Part shown: in pieces, positions 8,566 to 16,855 of the stretch
How the letters are laid out: the number at the start of each line of letters is the position of its first letter
Numbering within the stretch: position 1 is the stretch's first letter
DNA from: Pseudovibrio sp. Alg231-02
Lineage (GTDB): Bacteria; Pseudomonadota; Alphaproteobacteria; Rhizobiales; Stappiaceae
NCBI RefSeq assembly: GCF_900143565.1
Contig: NZ_FREX01000010.1
Span: 133,015 to 197,014, forward strand
Direction: 5' to 3'
DNA length: 64,000 nt
Position numbers and translations under genes: made by a program
Notes under the pieces: generated by a model
What the model was told of the DNA's origin: nothing
The model's database searches: none
Seen by the model: the letters and a program-made list of their open reading frames with translations, nothing else

Positions 8566-9624
8566 ATGGCTTGGCAACCAGCTGAAAATCGCTATGACAC
8601 CATGAAGTACAACCGCTGCGGGAAGAGTGGCCTCAAGCTACCTTCCATTTCCCTCGGTCTCTGGCACAACTTCGGTGAAACCACCCCACATCAAACCAAA
8701 CGCGAAATGTGCCGCACAGCGTTCGATCTGGGCATCACCCACTTCGACCTTGCCAACAACTACGGCCCGCCTCCAGGCAGTGCGGAAACCGCCTTTGGTG
8801 AGATCCTGCGCACCGACTTTGCCGGATACCGCGACGAGCTCGTCATCTCTTCCAAAGCAGGTTATGACATGTGGCCGGGACCTTATGGCGAATGGGGCAG
8901 CCGCAAATACCTCATGGCCAGCTGCGATCAGTCCTTGAAGCGCATGGGGCTGGACTACGTCGACATCTTTTATTCCCACCGCTTCGATCCGGACACACCA
9001 CTGGAAGAGACCATGATGGCCCTCGACCAGATCGTCCGTCAGGGCAAAGCGCTCTACGTGGGCATCTCCTCCTACAACTCCAAACGCACCAGGGAAGCAG
9101 CGAAAATTCTGAAGGAACTGGGCACCCCATGCCTGATCCATCAGCCAAGCTATTCCATGCTCAACCGCTGGGTGGAAGAGGACGGCCTGCTCGACACGCT
9201 GGAAGAAGAAGGCATCGGCTCCATCGTCTTTTCCCCTCTGGCGCAAGGCATGCTGACCAACAAATACCTGGGCGGCGTTCCACAGGACAGCCGCGCGGGC
9301 AAACACGTCGGCTCTTTCCAGGAAAGCTTCCTCAACGAGACCACGCTGACCCACATTCGCTCGCTGAACGAGATTGCCGAGAACCGTGGGCAGACACTGG
9401 CCCAGATGGCTCTGGCTTGGGTCTTGCGCAAAGGCCGCGTCACCTCAGCTCTGATCGGCGCAAGCCGCAAGGAGCAGGTGATCGACTGCGCAGCCACCAT
9501 CAACAATCTGGAGTTCACAGAGGACGAACTGACCGCCATCGATCAGTACGCCACAGAAGCCAACATCAACCTCTGGGCCCAATCCTCCGAACGCGAAGGC
9601 CCATCCCGCCCCGCGAAGAACTAG
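8566..9624 (+). CDS. mgrA: L-glyceraldehyde 3-phosphate reductase (YghZ/MgrA-type aldo/keto reductase)
   Basis: This 352-residue cytoplasmic aldo/keto reductase is closely similar to E. coli YghZ (MgrA), which reduces L-glyceraldehyde 3-phosphate and methylglyoxal with NADPH. Visible features are KSGLKLPSISLGLWHNFGE at the start, FDLANNYGPPPGSAE (catalytic Asp and Tyr), ISSKAGYDMWPGPYG (Lys), IFYSHRFDP (His), and a C-terminal IGASRKEQV cofactor-binding loop. The start at 8566 is chosen for its strong GGGAGGAC ribosome-binding site; the longer frame from 8467 lacks one. It stands alone between the xthA terminator and a dyad at 9645-9673. A detoxification role is inferred from the family. Confidence 0.9.
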   Translation: MAWQPAENRYDTMKYNRCGKSGLKLPSISLGLWHNFGETTPHQTKREMCRTAFDLGITHFDLANNYGPPPGSAETAFGEILRTDFAGYRDELVISSKAGYDMWPGPYGEWGSRKYLMASCDQSLKRMGLDYVDIFYSHRFDPDTPLEETMMALDQIVRQGKALYVGISSYNSKRTREAAKILKELGTPCLIHQPSYSMLNRWVEEDGLLDTLEEEGIGSIVFSPLAQGMLTNKYLGGVPQDSRAGKHVGSFQESFLNETTLTHIRSLNEIAENRGQTLAQMALAWVLRKGRVTSALIGASRKEQVIDCAATINNLEFTEDELTAIDQYATEANINLWAQSSEREGPSRPAKN

Positions 9625-9644
9625 TAAAAGCCTACAAAGACAAA

Positions 9645-9673
9645 TGGAGTGCGGACGTCAGGTTCGCACTCCA
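9645..9673. terminator. Bidirectional hairpin between convergent genes
   Basis: TGGAGTGCG (9645-9653) and CGCACTCCA (9665-9673) form a perfect 9-bp stem with an 11-base loop between the aldo/keto reductase and the convergent carboxymuconolactone-decarboxylase-like gene. No T-tract follows on either side. Confidence 0.5.
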
Positions 9674-9696
9674 GATGAGAGGTCGAGGAAATTCCT

Positions 9697-10071
9697 TTAA
9701 GACCGCGGATCCAGCCCCTTCTCTTCAAAATACGCGATTGCTGTGTTCAGGCCGTTCAGGGCGGCGGGTACGCCTGCATAGACCGCCATTTGCCAGATGA
9801 CTTCAAGGATCTCGGAGGGGCGTGCTCCTGAGTTCAGCGTGTGCTCAATATTCATGACAAGTTGCGGCCCTGTATGGCCGCCCATCGCTGTCAAAGCCGC
9901 AATGCTGCACAACTGCCGGGTCTTCAGGTCAACCCCTTCCCGGCCATAATGCTTATCGTAGGCCCAGTCCACCACACTCTCAGACATACCGGGCACCGCA
10001 GCATCATATTTATCAGCAAGCTTCTTCTTCAGTTCGGGATTTAAAATACTCAGGACTTTCTCCGCATTCAT
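9697..10071 (-). CDS. Carboxymuconolactone decarboxylase-like (CMD/AhpD family) protein
   Basis: This is a 124-residue single-domain all-helical protein. The segment LKTRQLCSIAALTAMGGHTGPQ followed by ALNSGARPSEILEVIWQMAVYAGVPAALN-type residues is characteristic of the CMD family. The AhpD CxxC peroxidase pair is absent; only one Cys is seen (QLC). That argues for the gamma-carboxymuconolactone decarboxylase-like branch rather than a peroxidase, but no aromatic-degradation genes are nearby, so the substrate is unknown. It is transcribed alone, convergent with the upstream aldo/keto reductase. Confidence 0.85.
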   Translation of the reverse strand: MNAEKVLSILNPELKKKLADKYDAAVPGMSESVVDWAYDKHYGREGVDLKTRQLCSIAALTAMGGHTGPQLVMNIEHTLNSGARPSEILEVIWQMAVYAGVPAALNGLNTAIAYFEEKGLDPRS

Positions 10072-10355
10072 AAGCCAGTCTCCTCAAGCCATAAACAACC
10101 GCCAGTCAGACTTGCCTACCTGCCTCCTCTTGAAAATCGGTGTGTTAATCACCGAGAAGTTGAGGTGATTGCCGCAAATACTCGCTTTGCAGCACCTTCA
10201 GCCCAGCCTGTACCTTGGGCTGGCCAGACCGCCTAAGAAGCTGAAATTGTAAGAAAAGAGAGGCCCCTTACAAAACCGGCGGCACCTACTGTTTATTCCG
10301 TCTCAGATCTGCTAGGCATTTTTACGAGGAACACACTGGACTGCGGAGCCGCTGA
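10072..10355. other. Divergent intergenic region with one small hairpin
   Basis: This 284-bp gap must hold the promoters of the CMD-like gene (minus) and the PLP enzyme (plus). The only structure I see is CAGCCCA (10199-10205) with TGGGCTG (10216-10222), a 7-bp stem with 10-base loop. No coding sequence is credible here. Confidence 0.4.
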
Positions 10356-11483
10356 ATGCTTGAAGACCTTCAAACCCCTTGCCTTTTGCTTGATGAAACC
10401 GCAATGCGCCGAAACATCAAAGGCATGGCAGACAGGTTCAAACAGATCGGCGTCCCGCTGCGCCCGCACCTCAAGACAGCCAAATCCATCGATGTCGCCC
10501 GGATACTACAAGAGCACGGTGCAGACCGCTGGACCGTCTCCACGCTGAAGGAAGCAGAGTACTTTTCCTCCTTTGGCCTCAAAGATATCCTCTATGCCGT
10601 CTCCATCATCCCGCAGAAGATGGAACGCATCATGCACCTCAACCGCGCAGGCGCTCAAATGTCCATCTGTCTGGACAGTACCGAGATGGCAAAACACCTT
10701 GCTACCATGACGCTGGATGGCCCAAAGCTCCGCGTCTATCTGGAGGTCGATGTGGACGGTCATCGCACCGGCGTGCAGGCAGATCAAAAGCGCGTGGTAG
10801 ATGTCGCCAGAATACTTGCAAACGCATCTAACGTTGAGTTCGCCGGCGTGATGGCCCACGGCGGCGGCGTGAGTTATGCAGCAAACGGCAAGCAGGAGCT
10901 GGAAGCCGCAGCGGAACAGGAGCGCACAGCAACACTTGCAGTCAAAAGCGCCATTCTGGAAGCAGGCCTGCCCTGCCCGCACGTCAGCATCGGCTCCACA
11001 CCAACAGCCCTCTTCGGAACATCATTTGATGGAGTTTCTGATGTTCGTGCAGGGGTTTACGTGTTTCAGGATGTGTTTCAGGCCAACCTTGGCATGTGCG
11101 CCATGGAAGATGTGGCTGCAACTGTACTCACCAGCATCATCAGCCATGCCCCACACCTCAACCGCATCGTCGTAGATGCTGGCGGATTGGCACTCTCCAA
11201 AGACCGCTCCTGCGCAAGCCAAAGCAATGACTGCGGTTTCGGCCTGCTAAGCGATGCAGACGGACACATCGACCCGCTGCTCCACGTGCAAGGTGTCAGC
11301 CAGGAGCATGGCTACATCACCACCAGAGACGGAAGCCCTCTTCCCTTCGAATTGTACCCTCTGGGATCACAGCTCCGTGTTCTGCCCAACCATTCTTGCA
11401 TGACTGTCGCCGCCTATGAGGGGTACCATATGATCGATGGGGACCATGAAGGAGAGTGGTGGCCGCGCTGTAACAGGTGGTAG
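10356..11483 (+). CDS. D-serine dehydratase-like / D-threonine aldolase-like PLP enzyme
   Basis: This is a 375-residue fold-type III PLP enzyme (alanine-racemase N-terminal barrel plus a DSD-like C-terminal domain). The N-terminal TPCLLLDE and the Lys of RPHLKTAKS, which binds PLP, are typical. EVDVDGHRTGV and IGSTPT follow the family pattern, and the metal site near the C-terminus reads NHSCMT. His-x-Cys is the zinc pair described for eukaryotic-type D-serine dehydratases, so degradation of a D-hydroxy amino acid (D-Ser or D-Thr) is the best inference. The C-terminus WPRCNRW is intact. It has no operon partners: 284 bp upstream and 680 bp downstream are non-coding. Confidence 0.85.
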   Translation: MLEDLQTPCLLLDETAMRRNIKGMADRFKQIGVPLRPHLKTAKSIDVARILQEHGADRWTVSTLKEAEYFSSFGLKDILYAVSIIPQKMERIMHLNRAGAQMSICLDSTEMAKHLATMTLDGPKLRVYLEVDVDGHRTGVQADQKRVVDVARILANASNVEFAGVMAHGGGVSYAANGKQELEAAAEQERTATLAVKSAILEAGLPCPHVSIGSTPTALFGTSFDGVSDVRAGVYVFQDVFQANLGMCAMEDVAATVLTSIISHAPHLNRIVVDAGGLALSKDRSCASQSNDCGFGLLSDADGHIDPLLHVQGVSQEHGYITTRDGSPLPFELYPLGSQLRVLPNHSCMTVAAYEGYHMIDGDHEGEWWPRCNRW

Positions 11484-11746
11484 GTCAACCCGTTCCATCA
11501 ATTACATCGGTCACATCTCATTGAGCCCTACAGATTGTCGCACTAGGAAATTGATTGGCAAAAGTTTTTTCCAATTGCGGCCCTCTGAATCTCCCGTGGA
11601 TATCACCGTTTACCAATCAAGATTTGTGGTGAAATTGAGTCTTTTTGGCCACCTTCAGGTGCTGCCCTGAACCGCAAAAGTCGATTTTCCACGCCCACCA
11701 CTAATATTTCAAACATCGCATATCAGCTATGCAAAATTGACCTACC

Positions 11747-11769
11747 TACATTATACTTACTATAATGTA
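11747..11769. promoter_or_regulatory. Perfect 9-5-9 dyad in the pflB upstream region
   Basis: TACATTATA (11747-11755), spacer CTTAC, and TATAATGTA (11761-11769) form an AT-rich perfect inverted repeat typical of a dimeric regulator's operator. It lies about 300 bp before the predicted pflB transcription start, inside the 680-bp gap 11484-12163 that has no credible gene. Which regulator binds is unknown. Confidence 0.5.
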
Positions 11770-12018
11770 CTTAGAGCGCGACTAAGTGAAAATGCGGGCG
11801 CCCTGTTGCACTGTTTCGCAAACGCACAAAATTCGCGCCTCTAAACACGTAATTTCATAAGTAAACTCATAGGATTAGATCCATTCCAGACCTCTTCGCA
11901 ACGCACACAACTTGAGCGAGTTATATCACTACCCACAATTGGCCGCCCAATATCCAAAATGTATGCATTTGTATAATTCTGCCTTGCATTTTTTGCAGGT
12001 CTGCCAGCCATTTCGGAA

Positions 12019-12066
12019 TTGACATAAATCAAGATGCGGCCCCACTTGAAGCGTACAGTCAATGTC
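12019..12066 (+). promoter_or_regulatory. FNR-type box and class II promoter for pflB
   Basis: TTGACATAAATCAA at 12019-12032 matches the FNR/FnrL consensus TTGAY-N4-ATCAA. A TACAGT hexamer at 12054-12059 can serve as -10, placing transcription start near 12066 and the box centre about 40.5 bp upstream. That is the spacing of oxygen-controlled class II activation. This leaves a 5' leader of about 98 nt before pflB. The box is read directly from the sequence; activation without oxygen is inferred from the FNR family. Confidence 0.8.
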
Positions 12067-12163
12067 AACAAGCACTGGACGCAAGGAAGCGTAACTCTCT
12101 GCAAGCCTTTGGAATTTACTTGTAGCACCACGCTAAATTGCTCAAATGATGAAGGACCTAAAA

Positions 12164-14455
12164 ATGGGCGTTCACCAGAACATCGATAAAGCTACCGCCG
12201 ACACTCTTCCTTTTCTGAAAGACGACGGACCCAAGGCTTACGCAGGTTTCAAAAAGGGTGACTGGAACAAAGAAATTGACGTGCGCAATTTCATTCAGCT
12301 CAACTACACCCCTTATGAAGGTGCTGACGACTTCCTTGCTGGCCCAACCGTTGCAACAACCAAACTCTGGGACAACGTTCTTGAGTTGATGAAAGAAGAA
12401 AACAAGAAAGGCGTTCTCGACGCTGACACTGAAGTTGTTTCTTCTATCGTTTCTCACGCACCAGGCTACATCAACAAAGATCTCGAAAAGATCGTTGGTT
12501 TGCAGACCGATGCCCCATTGAAGCGCGCTTTGATGCCTTACGGCGGCCTGAAAATGGCAGCAGCCGCTCTGGAGAGCAATGGTTACAAACTCTCAGAAAA
12601 AACCGCTGAGGTCTTCTCTAAACACCGCAAAACACACAATGACGGTGTGTTCGATCTCTACACTCCGGAAATTCGCCGCGCTCGTTCCGCTGGTATCGTA
12701 ACCGGCCTTCCAGATGCTTATGGCCGTGGCCGCATCATCGGCGATTACCGCCGCGTTGCGCTGTACGGCATCGACAAGCTGATGGAAGACAAGAAAGCAC
12801 AGCATGCTTCCCTGGACGGCAACGTCCTGAATGAAGAAACACTGCGCCTTCGTGAAGAAATCTCAGAGCAGTACCGCTCCCTCGCTGAACTGAAGGAAAT
12901 GGGCGCTGCACACGGCTGCGACATCAGCCGCCCTGCAGAAAACGCTCAAGAAGCTATTCAGTGGCTTTACCTCGGCTACCTTGCTGCGATCAAAGAGCAG
13001 AACGGTGCAGCCATGTCTCTGGGCCGCACAACCACCTTCCTTGACGTATACATCCAGCGCGATCTGGACAAAGGCATCATCACGGAAGATGAAGCACAGG
13101 AACTGATGGATCACTTCGTTATGAAGCTCCGTATGGTTCGCTTCATGCGTACTCCAGATTACAACGCGCTGTTCTCTGGCGATCCGGTATGGGTAACTGA
13201 ATCCATCGGTGGCATGGGCGTCGATGGCCGCACATTGGTCACCAAAAGCTCCTTCCGTGTTCTGCAGACCCTTGTGAACCTCGGCCCTGCACCAGAACCA
13301 AACCTGACCGTTCTGTGGTCCGAGCATATGCCTAAGGGCTTCAAAGACTACTGCTCAAAGATCTCCATTGAGACCTCTTCTGTTCAGTACGAAAATGATG
13401 ACCTGATGCGTCGTTACTGGGGTGATGACTACGGTATCGCTTGCTGTGTATCTGCAATGCGCATTGGTAAGCAGATGCAGTTCTTCGGCGCACGTGCCAA
13501 CCTTGCAAAAGCAATGCTTTACGCAATCAACGGTGGCATCGACGAGAAAACTGGCAAACAGGTTGGTCCAAAAGCGCACCCAATCACCGGCGACGTGCTG
13601 GAATGGGATGAGCTGGAACCACTTTACGACCAGATGCTCGACTGGATTGCAAAAGTCTACGTTCAGGCGCTGAACTGCATCCACTTCAGCCACGACAAGT
13701 ACAACTATGAGCGCGTTGAAATGGCGCTGCATGACCGCGACATCCTGCGCACCATGGCCTGTGGTATTGCTGGCCTGTCCGTTGTTGCTGACAGTATCTC
13801 CGCAATCAAAAACGCGAAGGTCAACATCATCCGTAACGACGAAGGTCTCGCAGTTGATTACGAAATTGAGGGTGATTTCCCTTGCTTCGGTAACAACGAT
13901 GACAGCGTTGATGTGATTGCAGAAGACATCATGAAGAAATTCATGAGCAAAATCCGCAATCAGCCAATGTACCGCAATGCGACACCGACACAGTCTGTTC
14001 TGACCATCACATCCAACGTGGTGTACGGTAAGAAGACTGGCTCTACTCCGGATGGACGTAAAGCAGGCGAACCATTTGCACCGGGTGCAAACCCAATGCA
14101 TGGCCGTGACCAGAAGGGCGCAGTGGCTTCCATGAAGTCTCTCTGCAAACTTCCTTACGAAGACAGCCAGGACGGTATCTCTTACACCTTCTCCATCATC
14201 CCGGGCGCACTGGGCAAGGACGAAGCTGAACGGATCGACAACCTGTCCCACCTGCTCGACGGTTACATGCATGACATGGGTCACCACATCAACGTGAACG
14301 TGTTCGATCGCAAGACCTTGGAAGATGCAATGGAACATCCTGAACTGTACCCACAGCTCACCGTTCGTGTCTCCGGTTACGCCGTGAACTTCATCAAGCT
14401 GACCCGTGAACAGCAGATGGATGTGATCAACCGTACATTCCACGGTCAGCGCTAA
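12164..14455 (+). CDS. pflB: Formate C-acetyltransferase (pyruvate formate-lyase)
   Basis: This 763-residue cytoplasmic glycyl-radical enzyme converts pyruvate and CoA to acetyl-CoA and formate under anoxia. The start is the ATG at 12164, seven bases after GAAGGAC; the two in-frame ATGs at 12146/12149 would bury that site. The N-terminus has the family motif [16 protein letters not shown]. The adjacent catalytic cysteines are Cys427-Cys428 in [10 protein letters not shown]. The radical glycine is Gly738 in RVSGYAV, 25 residues from the end, close to E. coli PflB (760 residues). An FNR box lies upstream and the activase pflA downstream. It is very O2-sensitive, so the organism can probably ferment. 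Confidence 0.97.
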   Translation: MGVHQNIDKATADTLPFLKDDGPKAYAGFKKGDWNKEIDVRNFIQLNYTPYEGADDFLAGPTVATTKLWDNVLELMKEENKKGVLDADTEVVSSIVSHAPGYINKDLEKIVGLQTDAPLKRALMPYGGLKMAAAALESNGYKLSEKTAEVFSKHRKTHNDGVFDLYTPEIRRARSAGIVTGLPDAYGRGRIIGDYRRVALYGIDKLMEDKKAQHASLDGNVLNEETLRLREEISEQYRSLAELKEMGAAHGCDISRPAENAQEAIQWLYLGYLAAIKEQNGAAMSLGRTTTFLDVYIQRDLDKGIITEDEAQELMDHFVMKLRMVRFMRTPDYNALFSGDPVWVTESIGGMGVDGRTLVTKSSFRVLQTLVNLGPAPEPNLTVLWSEHMPKGFKDYCSKISIETSSVQYENDDLMRRYWGDDYGIACCVSAMRIGKQMQFFGARANLAKAMLYAINGGIDEKTGKQVGPKAHPITGDVLEWDELEPLYDQMLDWIAKVYVQALNCIHFSHDKYNYERVEMALHDRDILRTMACGIAGLSVVADSISAIKNAKVNIIRNDEGLAVDYEIEGDFPCFGNNDDSVDVIAEDIMKKFMSKIRNQPMYRNATPTQSVLTITSNVVYGKKTGSTPDGRKAGEPFAPGANPMHGRDQKGAVASMKSLCKLPYEDSQDGISYTFSIIPGALGKDEAERIDNLSHLLDGYMHDMGHHINVNVFDRKTLEDAMEHPELYPQLTVRVSGYAVNFIKLTREQQMDVINRTFHGQR

Positions 14456-14509
14456 CAGCACTGGGCCAATGGTCAGCGCTTATAACGCTCACCTCTCAAT
14501 CTCCAAGAC

Positions 14510-14540
14510 AAGGCGCGGGACTCAGTCCCGCGCCTTCTTT
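14510..14540 (+). terminator. Strong terminator between pflB and pflA
   Basis: AAGGCGCGGGAC (14510-14521), loop TCA, and GTCCCGCGCCTT (14525-14536) form a perfect 12-bp GC-rich stem followed by CTTT. It lies 55 bases after the pflB stop, within a 308-bp gap before pflA, so pflA is probably expressed at a lower level or from its own promoter. Confidence 0.85.
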
Positions 14541-14763
14541 GCTGCGACAAATCCGCTGAAACGTGCTCCAATTGCTCAAAATAAGTGCGACAGGAGCGCA
14601 CATGCACCGAAAATGGATGGCTGCGTTGCACAATTTCATCTTTAAAAACAAGGTCAAAGGCCTTACTTTTAAAGCATTATAAAAAGCAGAAGCGGCCCGA
14701 GGAAAAATCCTCACTCCCTATCAAAAACAGGCCGCTCGCAAACAATGATAAAGGACGCCAGCC

Positions 14764-15498
14764 ATGCAAGACACCATGGGTTATGTTCACTCAGTAGAAA
14801 CAGGCGGAACGGTAGACGGTCCGGGCCTGCGCTACATTGTGTTCACCTCTGGCTGTCCGCTACGCTGCCTGTACTGCCACAACCCGGACACTCTGAAGCT
14901 GAAAGCTGGCAAACAATCCTCCGCCTATGAGCTTTTGAAGGACATCTCCACCTACCGCACTTATTTTGAAACCGGTGGCGGCGGCCTGACCGTGAGTGGC
15001 GGTGAACCTATGGCACAAAAAGAGTTCCTCAAAACGCTTCTTTGGGGCTGTAACCAGATGGGCGTTCACACCACCGTGGACACATCCGGCTATCTGCACG
15101 CCAACCTCGATGATGAAACCATCGACATGGCAGACCTCTACCTGCTCGACATCAAATCCTGGGTGCCAGAAACCTACAAGAAGGTCACCGGCGTTGAAGT
15201 TGGCCCAACCCTTGAGTTTGCAAAGCGTCTGGAAAAAATGGAAAAAGACGTCTGGATCCGCTTTGTGCTGGTACCAGGCCTCACAGATGCCCCTGATAAC
15301 GTCGAAGGCGTCGCACAGTTCGTCTCCGAGCTTGGCAACGTGAAGCGCGTTGACGTTCTGCCCTTCCACAAAATGGGCGAACACAAATGGCAATCCATGG
15401 GCAAAGCCTACCAGCTCAAAGACACCCGCGAGCCATCAGCCGAAGAAACGGAAGCTGCCAAAGAAACCTTCCGCAAGTACGGATTGGACGTACACTGA
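14764..15498 (+). CDS. pflA: Pyruvate formate-lyase-activating enzyme
   Basis: This 244-residue radical-SAM activase abstracts hydrogen from the PflB glycine using a [4Fe-4S] cluster and S-adenosylmethionine. Visible features are ETGGTVDGPGLRYIVF, the cluster motif CPLRCLYC (CxxxCxxC), the SAM-binding GGGLTVSGGEP, and a C-terminus typical of PflA. The ATG has an AAAGGACG ribosome-binding site. It follows pflB on the same strand, separated by the strong terminator at 14510-14540. No FNR box as clear as that of pflB was found in its own 308-bp upstream gap. Confidence 0.96.
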   Translation: MQDTMGYVHSVETGGTVDGPGLRYIVFTSGCPLRCLYCHNPDTLKLKAGKQSSAYELLKDISTYRTYFETGGGGLTVSGGEPMAQKEFLKTLLWGCNQMGVHTTVDTSGYLHANLDDETIDMADLYLLDIKSWVPETYKKVTGVEVGPTLEFAKRLEKMEKDVWIRFVLVPGLTDAPDNVEGVAQFVSELGNVKRVDVLPFHKMGEHKWQSMGKAYQLKDTREPSAEETEAAKETFRKYGLDVH

Positions 15499-15625
15499 AC
15501 ATCTGCCATGCTTAGGCCACAGGCGCCCCAAAGATACCTGTCGATTACATAGGTTCTCCTGATTTTCAGGAAAAAGTCGCCACAATACCTTCCCAGACTA
15601 GCCCTCGAAAACACGGGGCTTTTTC

Positions 15626-15958
15626 ATGAAAAAACGAGTTATCCTCGGTGGGCTGGCTATGCTCACCGCAAGCGCATCAGTTGCAGATGCAGGCTTTAAT
15701 CAAAGCAGGGCGGAAAAATTCGCCAGGAAAAATGAAAAACATATCATCTGCTACTACCTCTACGGCTTGACGAACCAAAGCAGCAAGCAGGACATCGCCA
15801 GAGGCGTCATCACGGCCATGGCCTATGCCAAAGGCATGAAGAAACAGGAAGCCATCTACGCCCTGGGCTACGGCTCCGGCAAGATCTCCGCCATTCTGGA
15901 AGCCGACCCAGACCACCGCGAAGACCTGATCGAAGAACACAGCAAAGACTGCAAATAA
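15626..15958 (+). CDS. Small secreted protein, unknown function
   Basis: This 110-residue protein has a clear signal peptide (MKKRVILGGLAMLTASASVADA, likely cut before GFNQ). The mature part is about 88 residues, charged, with only two cysteines (Cys42 and Cys109) that could form a disulfide in the periplasm. It looks mainly helical. I recognise no family. No strong ribosome-binding site is visible before ATG 15626, although GGGGC is nearby. It ends three bases before a strong bidirectional terminator. It lies 127 bp after pflA, so co-expression with pflA is possible but unproven. Confidence 0.75.
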   Translation: MKKRVILGGLAMLTASASVADAGFNQSRAEKFARKNEKHIICYYLYGLTNQSSKQDIARGVITAMAYAKGMKKQEAIYALGYGSGKISAILEADPDHREDLIEEHSKDCK

Positions 15959-15960
15959 CA

Positions 15961-15993
15961 AAAAGGCTGCTATCGGTGTGATAGCAGCCTTTT
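15961..15993. terminator. Bidirectional terminator between convergent genes
   Basis: AAAAGGCTGCTATC (15961-15974), loop GGTGT, and GATAGCAGCCTTTT (15980-15993) form a perfect 14-bp stem. A/T ends flank it on both sides, so it can stop the secreted-protein transcript (plus) and the BKACE operon (minus, stop at 16019). Confidence 0.9.
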
Positions 15994-16018
15994 GAATTCT
16001 CAGTCTCGAAATCCCACT

Positions 16019-16855
16019 TTACTGCGGTTCTCCAAGCACTTTCAGCACATCATCCTTGGAAACAGCGCCTTCATATCCCATTTCACTGCGGATATGAGAG
16101 ACCACCTGAATACGCTCCGCATTGTCCCTGGCAAGCTTGCCAGTACCGTGCCACAAGCTGTTTTCAAAGCCAATCCGCGCATGTCCACCATGACCAAACG
16201 CCAAAGCACCACACGCCGTTTCAGCCCGCCCAAAGGCGCAAAGCATAAACGGATTGTCCTGCGCAATATGAGCCGCAGCATCGCGGGCGCTAAGGAAACC
16301 AAGCAAGTCACGCGGATCGCTCTCCTGATCCTTAGCATAACGGCCAAGCACATAAAGCTGGCTGCCATACCCGGCCGGAACAACGCCCTCACCCATCAGC
16401 AGATCGAGACGAGCAACATCTTCCGGCGCATACAGGATATGCTGAACCGCACGGCCCGCTTCCTTCGCTTCATGGTAGAACCGGCGCGCCAGATCCACAT
16501 CACCGCCCTCTGGCGCCATTTCACGCATGGCAACAGAAACAGCCTCAGGCTCTACAGCGGCAACAACATCATACTGTTCCTGTGCACTGTACCGGCCAAC
16601 CGCTTCAGTAGTGATCTGAACAACCAGCTCAGGGCACTTGGCCGTCACCTCAAGGATAAGCTCTTTGTATAGGCCAGCATCCAGAACATGCTGTCCCTCT
16701 GCACCGCGCACATGGGCATGGAGGGCATCAGCGCCCTCCGCTTCCACGCTCACCGCGCAGGCAACGACGTCTTCAATCGTCACCGGCAGCTGCGGATGAT
16801 CCGCTTTGCCACGACGCGCACCATTCGGCGCACTCATGATGAGCCGCTTTGTCAT
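16019..16855 (-). CDS. Beta-keto acid cleavage enzyme (BKACE/DUF849)
   Basis: This is a 278-residue TIM-barrel enzyme of the BKACE family (prototype: 3-keto-5-aminohexanoate cleavage enzyme Kce). The family condenses a beta-keto acid with acetyl-CoA to release acetoacetate and a new acyl-CoA. Visible are LIMSAPNGARRGKADHP at the N-terminus, the zinc ligands His-Ala-His in ADALHAHVRG, and GGHARIGFENSLW near residue 230, whose Glu is the third zinc ligand. Asn follows this Glu where Kce has Asp. It overlaps the upstream aminotransferase by one base (TGATG), so translation is probably coupled. The actual substrate is not readable from sequence. Confidence 0.88.
   Translation of the reverse strand: MTKRLIMSAPNGARRGKADHPQLPVTIEDVVACAVSVEAEGADALHAHVRGAEGQHVLDAGLYKELILEVTAKCPELVVQITTEAVGRYSAQEQYDVVAAVEPEAVSVAMREMAPEGGDVDLARRFYHEAKEAGRAVQHILYAPEDVARLDLLMGEGVVPAGYGSQLYVLGRYAKDQESDPRDLLGFLSARDAAAHIAQDNPFMLCAFGRAETACGALAFGHGGHARIGFENSLWHGTGKLARDNAERIQVVSHIRSEMGYEGAVSKDDVLKVLGEPQ

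Noticed and set aside
11841-12131. 96-codon minus-strand frame in the pflB upstream gap
   Set aside because: It spans the FNR box and promoter, has no ribosome-binding site and no recognisable domain.
13355-14461. 368-codon minus-strand frame
   Set aside because: It is antisense to pflB, whose identity is certain, and its translation matches nothing.
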